A stretch of 40,173 nucleotides of DNA, from positions 1 to 40,173 of the forward strand of contig CAZIFC010000019.1 of assembly GCA_964538355.1 (NCBI GenBank), written 5' to 3'. Below the pieces are notes generated by a model. It did not search any database. It had not been told where the DNA came from and saw only the letters and a list, made by a program, of their open reading frames with translations. The stretch comes from Bilophila sp964538355. GTDB taxonomy: Bacteria; Desulfobacterota; Desulfovibrionia; Desulfovibrionales; Desulfovibrionaceae. This document shows, piece by piece, positions 24,582 through 31,537 of the stretch (positions are counted from its first letter, which is position 1; every line of letters begins with the position of its first letter). A program made the translations under genes and the position numbers.

Positions 24582-25736
24582 TCATGCGTTTGCGCCATAC
24601 GATGTGCCTCCTTTTTGTTTGCGTTCCGCCAGAATGGACATGTATTTGTCTTTGGCGAGCTTGCCTTCCGCGAAGGCGACTTCGGCGGCGTCCTGAATCC
24701 GCTGACCGGATGCGGCCAGCAGTTCCTCAGTTTTCAGAATCAAACGCTCCAGAGGCATATCCAGCAGCGTTTCTCGGATATTCGGGGTGAAGGCCAGATA
24801 CTCGCGCAGCGCGATACGCCCGCTGTTGTCCGGCAAGGGGACAAGACGTTGCGAGATGATCAGACGGAGGCTGGAGAGTAGCGTGGCTGTCACCTGAAGC
24901 CGTTCCTCAACGGGAAAGACGTTGATGATGCGGGAAAGTGTCTCCGGTACAGAACGGGTGTGCACGGTAGAATAGGCGGCCACGCCGATTTCCGCGCTCT
25001 CAATCATGCCCCGGAGTGTGTCGGGATCGCGGCTTTCGCCGATGAGCACCACGTCCGGTGCTGTGCGCGTGGAGTTACGGGTAGCCGTCAGAAAGGATTT
25101 CAGATGTTCGGGAACCGTACTCTGCGAAACAGGCCCGCCGGGGTTGGGCACAGCGTCAAAGTCAAACTCGATGGGTGCTTCATAGGTACTGACGTTGCGT
25201 CCGCCGTTTTCAATGATGCGCCGAAGAATGGCGGCCAGCAGCGTGGATTTTCCGCTTCCCATGACGCCAGTGACCAGCACCAACCCATTGGGCGGCATGG
25301 CGTGATTCAGAATAGTCTGTTCCACATGCAGGTCTTCCAGCGCGGGAGGCGCGGAAGGAATAGCCCGGAAGACGATTTTGACTCCGGTGGAATAGCCGTC
25401 CGCCACAGGTGTGGCGTTGCCGCGAAAACGGCGGCGCAGACCGCGAGTTTCCTCGATTTCATGGGCAAAGTCGTAATCCGATTGCCCGGACTTGATGAGC
25501 GCGGCCACAGAATTATTTTTCGTCAGGCGTTCCAGAGCCGCCAATAGCTCGTCTGTGGTGATCGCCCGTTGTGTGACTTTTTGCCACAGGCCGTTCAGCC
25601 GCATCCATGCGGGCAGGCCGGAACGCAGACACAGATCCGACATTCCACAATGGGTGGCCCACAACAGCAGTTCGTTGATGGCCGCATAATCCCAGCGGAT
25701 ACGCGGTTCTTTTGGATACAAGGCAAGCTCCGGCAT
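24582..25736 (-). CDS. dotB: Secretion ATPase DotB (TraJ in IncI)
   Basis: A cytoplasmic AAA-type ATPase of 384 residues of the VirB11/PilT group. Walker A is GVMGSGKST (157-165), followed by the Asp box (YEAPIEFDFDAVP), Walker B VVLIGESRD and the His box VAAYSTVHTRSVPETLSRI. DotB hexamers dock with DotO to power the channel. It starts two bases after the dotC stop and is followed by icmT. The N-terminal domain (MSDLCLRSGLPAWMRLNGLW) is like the DotB PAS-like domain. Identification is firm. Confidence 0.95.
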   Translation of the reverse strand: MPELALYPKEPRIRWDYAAINELLLWATHCGMSDLCLRSGLPAWMRLNGLWQKVTQRAITTDELLAALERLTKNNSVAALIKSGQSDYDFAHEIEETRGLRRRFRGNATPVADGYSTGVKIVFRAIPSAPPALEDLHVEQTILNHAMPPNGLVLVTGVMGSGKSTLLAAILRRIIENGGRNVSTYEAPIEFDFDAVPNPGGPVSQSTVPEHLKSFLTATRNSTRTAPDVVLIGESRDPDTLRGMIESAEIGVAAYSTVHTRSVPETLSRIINVFPVEERLQVTATLLSSLRLIISQRLVPLPDNSGRIALREYLAFTPNIRETLLDMPLERLILKTEELLAASGQRIQDAAEVAFAEGKLAKDKYMSILAERKQKGGTSYGANA

Positions 25737-25738
25737 GG

Positions 25739-26737
25739 TTACTTTCTCTCCCTTTGCTTTGTAGGAATCGTGACCCTGAAGGCAGAGGGGCTGGTGATCC
25801 GGTAAACCTGTTGGCCGATGTTCAGCTTATTGCCGTTGTCCGAGGTGCGGATTCCCAAATCTGAGGAGGCCGTGCTGACTCGGCTCAACAAGTGTTGCGC
25901 TGTGAGCAGGTGGTAGAGCATGACGCCGCGATAGTTTCGTGCCATGCGGGATACATTGTCCGCATAGAGCTGATCCGCTTCCGTCAAGCCCTGTGCCCAG
26001 GCTTCACGCACGGCGGCCCGCCAGATGGCGCGTTCCTCAGCGTTTTTCGGCAACACGGCGGGGTTGGGCTTTTCCGGTTCGGGGAAATCGTCCATCATCA
26101 GAAATTCTCGCCAGGTGGGTACAACCGCGATGTATCGTGCCGGTTCCAGCAATTCATAGGTGGTTTTCGCGCTGGTGGCGGTTGCAGATTCCTCAATACG
26201 CATGGATGCACCCGCTCGCGTCAGCAAGGGGGGCATGATCAGGGCATGGCCCTGTGTCAGCATGAGCGGCCCGAAGTTGAAGGCCGTATCCATGACGGCG
26301 CGGTAGTTTTCCGTTTGCGCGACGAGTTGCCTGTAACGCCACGCGATGGCCGTCTGAAAGGTGACAAGCTGGGCCGCTTCCTGAATGGCCGAAGGCCGCA
26401 TGAGCTGAACGGCAGTTTTCTCTTTGGTGTCCAGCCCCTTCATTTCCAACAATTCCGCCAAGGCTCCGGGTTCTCCCTTGTGCGGCCCGGACGCGGGATC
26501 GACGGGGATGGATAGGGAGAGGTATTGCCCTGTGTTGTCTTCAGCATAGGAAGCGTCATGGGGTGTGACTTTTCCCGTACCGTTGTCGGCACTGTCGGCG
26601 GGAGCAGGCGCGTTGACCGTCTCCGGCGGCACGGGCGCAGGATTAACGATGTCCACCTGTTTTCCCGTACAGCCGAGCAGACTGATGCAGATCGAAAAAG
26701 TCAATAATAACTGAGTAATATTGAAAGAATGACTCAT
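25739..26737 (-). CDS. dotC: Outer-membrane core lipoprotein DotC (TraI in IncI)
   Basis: A lipoprotein of 332 residues: signal with lipobox SLLGC, lipidated at Cys23. The mature protein has a Pro-rich linker and the DotC domain (LPVDPASGP.., RPSAIQEAAQLVTFQTAIAWRYRQLV, FNFGPLMLTQGHALIMPPLLT, YLVPTWREFL-like region AVVPTWREFLMM, and AWAQGLTEADQLYADNVSRMARNYRGVMLYH). With DotD and DotH it forms the outer-membrane ring. The ATG overlaps the dotD stop by four bases. Confidence 0.93.
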   Translation of the reverse strand: MSHSFNITQLLLTFSICISLLGCTGKQVDIVNPAPVPPETVNAPAPADSADNGTGKVTPHDASYAEDNTGQYLSLSIPVDPASGPHKGEPGALAELLEMKGLDTKEKTAVQLMRPSAIQEAAQLVTFQTAIAWRYRQLVAQTENYRAVMDTAFNFGPLMLTQGHALIMPPLLTRAGASMRIEESATATSAKTTYELLEPARYIAVVPTWREFLMMDDFPEPEKPNPAVLPKNAEERAIWRAAVREAWAQGLTEADQLYADNVSRMARNYRGVMLYHLLTAQHLLSRVSTASSDLGIRTSDNGNKLNIGQQVYRITSPSAFRVTIPTKQRERK

Positions 26738-27198
26738 GACCGTGCCTCCAGAGTTCTGGCCAGCGTGAGCACGCGATTGACGGGATCAACACGCAGCACG
26801 ACCTGCGGCTGGACTTGCCAGGCGATGTCTTCCAACAGTTCATGGGCAGGCCGGTTCAGGCCGCGTACCACGACTGTTACCACCTGCGCGGAGGGCGTCC
26901 CCACTTCTTTGTAGCGGTAACCGAGCTGGAGGCAGATTTCCTTGAGTGCGCCGTCCGCCGGGCCAGTCCACGAGATTGTGACCGGCAGGTTCAGCGACGG
27001 ATCAGGAGGCGGCAACAGTGGTTGTAGCCCTTGCCCACGCAATTTTGCCACCAAAGCCAGTTCACCGTGGGCCTGTTCCGCAGCCTGACCGAGTGTGGCC
27101 GTTACGAAATCAACAGTGTTCGGAACCGGAGGGCTGGCCTTGGGGGCACAGGCAGCCAGAGACAAGCAACAGAGCAACAACAGCATCTTGGGAAACAT
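26734..27198 (-). CDS. dotD: Outer-membrane core lipoprotein DotD (TraH in IncI)
   Basis: A lipoprotein of 154 residues: lipobox LAAC with Cys17, then a helical linker (TATLGQAAEQAHGELALVAKL) and an N0-like domain as in secretins (LNLPVTISWTGPADGALKEICLQLGYRYKEVG, then LLEDIAWQVQPQVVLRVDPVNRVLTL). It should partner DotC and DotH in the outer-membrane complex. Pairing with dotC downstream by a four-base overlap supports the assignment. AAAGGAG is 11 bases upstream of the ATG. Confidence 0.92.
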   Translation of the reverse strand: MFPKMLLLLCCLSLAACAPKASPPVPNTVDFVTATLGQAAEQAHGELALVAKLRGQGLQPLLPPPDPSLNLPVTISWTGPADGALKEICLQLGYRYKEVGTPSAQVVTVVVRGLNRPAHELLEDIAWQVQPQVVLRVDPVNRVLTLARTLEARS

Positions 27199-27249
27199 GG
27201 GGGAACACTCCTTTATGGTTGAAGGATTGAGGCAGACACGTCATGATCT

Positions 27250-27672
27250 CTACGGGCGTTTTTCGGGGAAACCGACGACATGCCACAGCCAACGGGACAG
27301 CGGCAGAAAACGGCGGTTTTTCAGAATGAAGATACGCCAGAGGGTTGTGACGAAACCAAGCAGACAGGGTGGAACGATAAGGGCAAAGACCAGCACAGCG
27401 GCGGTGCTTGGAAGCACACAGGTAGACACCGGAACGGCAAAAATCAGCAGCCGTAGGCGTAACAGACGGATCACGCTGGGAATATCCGCGTCGGCAATAC
27501 CCCAAGCCTCAAGTACCCGGCTGAAATTTTCCATCAGCTCTTGTTGTTCCGAGGCCGAGCGGTGATGCCGGAAACTCCCCAAACGAGAATGAAAGGAATC
27601 CCGAAGCTCCGACAGATGTTCACCAGTCGGAGAAACCCGAGAAGCCAGATTGTTTTTGATGCGCGTGAACAT
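27250..27672 (-). CDS. IcmV/TraX-like inner-membrane protein
   Basis: A protein of 140 residues. A basic N-terminal region with RHHRSASEQQELMENFSRVLEAWGIADADIPSVIRLLRLR is followed by two close hydrophobic segments (about residues 75-115) and a basic end (WRIFILKNRRFLPLSRWLWH). This layout (small soluble helix region, two membrane helices, R/K-rich C-terminus) and the position next to dotA match IcmV of Legionella and TraX of IncI. Sequence similarity alone is weak, so the name rests mainly on position. AAGGGGGG precedes the ATG. Confidence 0.65.
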   Translation of the reverse strand: MFTRIKNNLASRVSPTGEHLSELRDSFHSRLGSFRHHRSASEQQELMENFSRVLEAWGIADADIPSVIRLLRLRLLIFAVPVSTCVLPSTAAVLVFALIVPPCLLGFVTTLWRIFILKNRRFLPLSRWLWHVVGFPEKRP

Positions 27673-27681
27673 AATCCCCCC

Positions 27682-29799
27682 TTAACTCCTAAAATTTCTT
27701 TGCGACACGCTTGGCCCTGCATTCGCAGCGGCAGCCTGCCCCTGCGGTGAGGACGGTGCAGTATTGCCTCCGGCGGGAGCGGTGCTATTCCATTGGCGCG
27801 ACATTTCACCACGCAATTCCCGCGCTCCGTGCGCCCCTGAACTGACCGCGTTGGTAGAACCGAGGAACACATTCTTGACTCCGGCTTGATCTTCTTTTTC
27901 GCCAAGGCCGTGGAACTGTTGCCCTATCCAGTTGGTCACATGCTCCGGCAGATAGTGAATCAGGGAAAAGAACTTGTTGGCCGTCATAATCACGACAATG
28001 CCGAGGATAACGAGCATGGAGAACGTACCGGTGATGCCGATGATTTTGGTCTGTGAGGTTCCGGCGATGAAGGTTTCAAAGCCCGCGCCGAGTAACCTGC
28101 CCACCACGTTCATCAAGATGACGGCAGCGAAGAAGCCCGCCACCATGAGCGGTGGACGAATCAGGATACCAAGCAGCAGAAAGTAGCCTCGTTTTCCGTG
28201 CTGGCCCGCTGCCCCCTCGCCTTCCGGTAAGGCATGGGCGCAGAGCCAGAGCGGAGCCGCGACTAGGGCTTCCATAATCAGGATGATCCAGCCGACCAGC
28301 GCGGAAATCCAGCGAATGAAAGGAATGGCCGGAAGGTAATAAGCCAAGGCCAGCCCGTACAAAAGCAAGGGCAGAAAAACTGTGAACAGCGCGAAGGAAA
28401 TGTATTTATCCAGATTGGGGATGGCCTTGCCAACAAAGGGCAGGGCTTTGCCCATCGAGTGCGCCACATCTACGACGCCGAGGGCTGAGGCCAGCCCCCA
28501 GGCCGTGCCGATGAGATAATCCCCGACAGTGGATACCGCCATAATCGGGTCTTGCGTGGAGAGCTTTTCAATGGCGATGGGCAAAATGTTTCCGGCTACC
28601 AACTGATTGAGCGTGGCCCGCAGCCAGTTGCAGAGTTCCTCGAAGGCTCGGCCTTCGTCCGTGACGGAAGGCGTGGCCGTGGCAGCAGAAATGCCCCTCC
28701 GGCTGGCGTAAGCGGTCTTGATATAATTCGCCACACGCTCTTTTGAGGCTTCATAGTCATGCAGACCGTGCGTCAACGCATACAGTTCCGAAACTGTATA
28801 TTCGTGGGGGCTGTATGTGATGCCGGAGTACATGGCCTCACGGGCTTCCTGATTGATCCATGAAATCGACCAGTACGACGAACCGGCGATAATCCAACCG
28901 TACTGTTTGGAGTTTTCTTTGAACTCGTTGAGCTTGCTTTGCAGCTGGCCTTGTTGCGCGTAGCTTTGCAAGCCTGAAAGAATGGTCGTGTTGACCTGAT
29001 TGGCCGTGTTGTACAAGGCGCGGGGATCAATGGCGGAAGCCGCAGTCTCAGGATTGGCAAGCTGCTGCGCTACCGGCGAGAGCGCGGAAATGGCCGTACC
29101 CACGGCATTGACTTTGCCACGGCACAGCGCGTCGTTTTCATCCACACAGCTGACTGTGATACTTCCCGCGTTGCCGTTGAAAACAAATCTGTATTCCCCA
29201 CCGGACTGGAACCAGTTGCCGCTGTAGTCCCACTCGCCGCCCGGTTCGATATTCAGACCTCGCCGTTCGTTCAAGTAATACTGGAGCGTTAGCGATTCCA
29301 ACGCGCCATTGGTAATGGCCGCATAGTGCGTGACGTTCTGATCTGGAGCCTGTACAGTGAGCTGCCCACCGTGTTCCACAAAGTAGTCCGTTCCCAATTC
29401 CCAGATAGAGTTACCCAAATTGACGGAAAAGCCGATGCAGGCCAAGATCGCCACCTGAAACAGACTCAAACCCTTGAAAATCGGCGCAAGAGCTCCCATT
29501 GCACCCACGAAACGCAGAGGCATCCATAACGAACTGAAGCGTTTTCCAAAGGGCGTACCCTCATGCGCTGTTCCGGCTACCGCTACGGACAACACCCAGA
29601 TGAACAGGGCGGAAATCACGGCCAAAGCAATCAGGTTGAAGGCACTGAAAAGCTGCAACATCAGCTCCGACGCGCCGGAACCGCCGAGATTCGTCCCCCA
29701 AACGTCCCATCCTTGACCGAGCAGGGCGTCAAGTATCTGCTTACTGCCGTCGGTTTTGAGGAGAACTTCCGAGGTGGCGGGAATTTCAGATGTGGGCAT
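27682..29799 (-). CDS. dotA: Polytopic inner-membrane protein DotA (TraY in IncI)
   Basis: A protein of 705 residues with a hydrophobic N-terminal region (about 50-130), a large periplasmic loop (about 130-420, with two cysteines in VSCVDENDALC) and a C-terminal block of about five membrane segments (SFALFTVFLPLLLYGLALAYYLPAIPF through VVGRLLGAGF). This topology and the motif PLLLYGLALAYYLPAIPFI are those of DotA/TraY. The start at 29799 is chosen for AAGGGGG upstream; the frame is open further but runs over the divergent dinJ promoter. The C-terminal 80 residues are Gly/Ser/Ala-rich and probably disordered. Confidence 0.9.
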   Translation of the reverse strand: MPTSEIPATSEVLLKTDGSKQILDALLGQGWDVWGTNLGGSGASELMLQLFSAFNLIALAVISALFIWVLSVAVAGTAHEGTPFGKRFSSLWMPLRFVGAMGALAPIFKGLSLFQVAILACIGFSVNLGNSIWELGTDYFVEHGGQLTVQAPDQNVTHYAAITNGALESLTLQYYLNERRGLNIEPGGEWDYSGNWFQSGGEYRFVFNGNAGSITVSCVDENDALCRGKVNAVGTAISALSPVAQQLANPETAASAIDPRALYNTANQVNTTILSGLQSYAQQGQLQSKLNEFKENSKQYGWIIAGSSYWSISWINQEAREAMYSGITYSPHEYTVSELYALTHGLHDYEASKERVANYIKTAYASRRGISAATATPSVTDEGRAFEELCNWLRATLNQLVAGNILPIAIEKLSTQDPIMAVSTVGDYLIGTAWGLASALGVVDVAHSMGKALPFVGKAIPNLDKYISFALFTVFLPLLLYGLALAYYLPAIPFIRWISALVGWIILIMEALVAAPLWLCAHALPEGEGAAGQHGKRGYFLLLGILIRPPLMVAGFFAAVILMNVVGRLLGAGFETFIAGTSQTKIIGITGTFSMLVILGIVVIMTANKFFSLIHYLPEHVTNWIGQQFHGLGEKEDQAGVKNVFLGSTNAVSSGAHGARELRGEMSRQWNSTAPAGGNTAPSSPQGQAAAANAGPSVSQRNFRS

Positions 29800-29831
29800 G
29801 GCATTCCCCCTTGCGAGAGTTGAATATGGTC

Positions 29832-29859
29832 TTGACTTTGTGCTCAATTGAGCTACATT
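29832..29859 (+). promoter_or_regulatory. Promoter with palindromic operator of dinJ-yafQ
   Basis: TTGACT (29832-29837), 16 bases, TACATT (29854-29859). Between them the perfect palindrome GCTCAATTGAGC (29842-29853) fills the spacer. DinJ-type antitoxins repress their own promoter through such palindromes, so autoregulation is likely. AAGGAG of the dinJ ribosome site follows at about 29869. Confidence 0.55.
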
Positions 29860-29881
29860 TATAAGAACAAGGAGAATATGT

Positions 29882-30142
29882 ATGCCTGCCAATGATTATG
29901 TTCGCGCTAGAATCGATCCGCTTATCAAGCATGAAGCAGCAACCGTACTCGCGGGAATGGGACTGACGGTTTCCGATGCCTGCCGCATGATGCTGACCAA
30001 GATCGCCCACGAAAAACGGCTGCCCTTCGGCTCGGAAATCCCTAATGAGGAAACGCGCCAGGCTTTGGAAGCGATTGAACGGCGTGAGGGGCTTCACTAC
30101 GCAAAGGACGCCGACGATCTGTTCAAGCAATTGGGCATATAG
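29882..30142 (+). CDS. dinJ: RelB/DinJ-family antitoxin
   Basis: A protein of 86 residues: YVRARIDPLIKHEAATVLAGMGLTVSDACRMMLTKIAHEKRLPF is the ribbon-helix-helix DNA-binding domain of DinJ/RelB; the C-terminal 30 residues would bind the toxin. AAGGAG lies eight bases upstream of the start. Its stop (TAG) is immediately followed by the toxin ATG, so translation is coupled. It is a plus-strand insertion between dotA and traW. Confidence 0.93.
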   Translation: MPANDYVRARIDPLIKHEAATVLAGMGLTVSDACRMMLTKIAHEKRLPFGSEIPNEETRQALEAIERREGLHYAKDADDLFKQLGI

Positions 30143-30418
30143 ATGTTGAAGCCTGTCTATACCACACCGTTTAGGCGTGACGTGAAGCGTATCACGCAAC
30201 GTGGCTATGATGTGCAAAAACTCAAGCTGGTAATGGACTTGCTGTTGCGTGAGGAAAAACCTTTTCCTGCACGATATAAAGACCATGCCCTGAAAGGACG
30301 CTGGAAACCGCATAGAGAACTGCATATCGAACCAGATTGGTTGTTGGTCTATTCTCTGGATGGAGATGAATGCTTTTTTGCACGTACCGGCACTCACGCA
30401 GACCTCTTTTCCCTGTAA
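30143..30418 (+). CDS. yafQ: YafQ-family mRNA interferase toxin
   Basis: A protein of 91 residues: KPVYTTPFRRDVKRITQRGYDVQKLKLVMDLLL, then ARYKDHALKGRWKPHRELHIEPDWLLVYSLDGDECFFARTGTHADLF. The DHAL.G.W...RE.HI.PDWLL.Y motif with its catalytic histidines is diagnostic of YafQ in the RelE superfamily; such toxins cleave mRNA in the ribosome A site. Paired with DinJ it forms a complete addiction module. It ends 18 bases before the converging traW stop. Confidence 0.95.
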   Translation: MLKPVYTTPFRRDVKRITQRGYDVQKLKLVMDLLLREEKPFPARYKDHALKGRWKPHRELHIEPDWLLVYSLDGDECFFARTGTHADLFSL

Positions 30419-30436
30419 CTGTTGCATACAGATACC

Positions 30437-31537
30437 CTACTGCTGTGCGCCGACCATGCGCGTGTAGAGATCGTCCATATCCTTGCCGGTCGTGCCTTCC
30501 ATACGAGTAAGGTAGTCCAGAGAGGCGATGACGGTCATACGGTCGAGCAATTCGGTATTTTTGCGCGTCAGTTCCATCTGGAACGCCTGCATAACCACCA
30601 TTTCCCGCAACAGGCCCGCATCCGTGGCCGTGGCGATCTGCGCAAACCAGTTGGGATTGCCCACGCGCATCTGGGAGAGCAGCTTGTACAGACCGGCTTC
30701 GGAGAGCTTGCCGTCCACGATACCGGGAGGCGTACCGCTCCCGCCCGCCTCCGACCACTGGTTTTGTGCCCAAGTGGTCACATCCTCCGGCAATGTCGGC
30801 GCGTGATAGACGACGTGATTGTTCAATGATTCCGTTACGGCGGCCATACGCCCCTCATGAATTTTTCGGGCAGCCGTGTAGGTCTGTCCGGCGGGCGTAT
30901 TTTTCTGCTCGTCCGTCAGCACCGGCAAAGGACGGGGATTGGCCAGCGTCTTGACGGATTCATGCGCCTGTGCCACCTGATCCTCTGTTAAGGTGTCTTG
31001 CAGCGGGAACAGCGCATCTAAGGTTTCCTTCTCTGTGGGATGGTCTTCCGCCAGAACCCGATTCAAAAATTCGACAGGCTTGACGCCCGCCGTGTTGGCA
31101 TACGCAAGCTGCTTTTCCCGCATGGTAGCATGGACTTCCTGTCCGGCCTGAGCACCAAGCTGGATGCCCGCGCCCAACGCGCTGGTTCCGCATAATCCGG
31201 CAGGCTGCGCGGCTTTTCCGTACATATCTTCCGTCTTCATGGCTTCGCCAGCCACGGCCTGTCCTTTGATGGATGCCGCATTGCTTTCCTTGAGGGCCAC
31301 AAGTGCTCGAACGATGGTTGCTGATTCCGCTTTGAGGGTTCCAATGATGTTTTGTGCGGCCAGCAAAATTTCTGAGCGGATGGCCTGCGCTTCCGCAGCG
31401 GTATAGGCGTTGACGGCCTGAATAGTTTGCGTTTTTGTCGCCGTGAGCATGGCACTGATGGAACCGCAGCCGCAGCCTGCGGCCCAGCCCTGAGCCGGAA
31501 AAGCTGTTAACAGCAAAGCCAGAAGCACTTTTTTCAT
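30437..31537 (-). CDS. traW: Exported transfer protein TraW/IcmX-like
   Basis: A protein of 366 residues with a signal peptide (cleavage after GWA near residue 19) and a mature N-terminus with closely spaced cysteines (AGCGCGSISAML). The rest is mostly helical with a conserved C-terminal helix region (GLYKLLSQMRVGNPNWFAQIAT, MVVMQAFQMELTRKNTELLDRM). Position between the dotO/traU and traY/dotA genes is that of traW on IncI plasmids, whose Legionella counterpart is IcmX. Similarity is moderate, so the name rests on position plus export. The ATG overlaps the dotO stop (ATGA). Confidence 0.78.
   Translation of the reverse strand: MKKVLLALLLTAFPAQGWAAGCGCGSISAMLTATKTQTIQAVNAYTAAEAQAIRSEILLAAQNIIGTLKAESATIVRALVALKESNAASIKGQAVAGEAMKTEDMYGKAAQPAGLCGTSALGAGIQLGAQAGQEVHATMREKQLAYANTAGVKPVEFLNRVLAEDHPTEKETLDALFPLQDTLTEDQVAQAHESVKTLANPRPLPVLTDEQKNTPAGQTYTAARKIHEGRMAAVTESLNNHVVYHAPTLPEDVTTWAQNQWSEAGGSGTPPGIVDGKLSEAGLYKLLSQMRVGNPNWFAQIATATDAGLLREMVVMQAFQMELTRKNTELLDRMTVIASLDYLTRMEGTTGKDMDDLYTRMVGAQQ

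Noticed and set aside
29786..30427. 213-codon minus-strand frame opposite dinJ-yafQ
   Set aside because: It is the complement of two well-identified genes and has no family signature.
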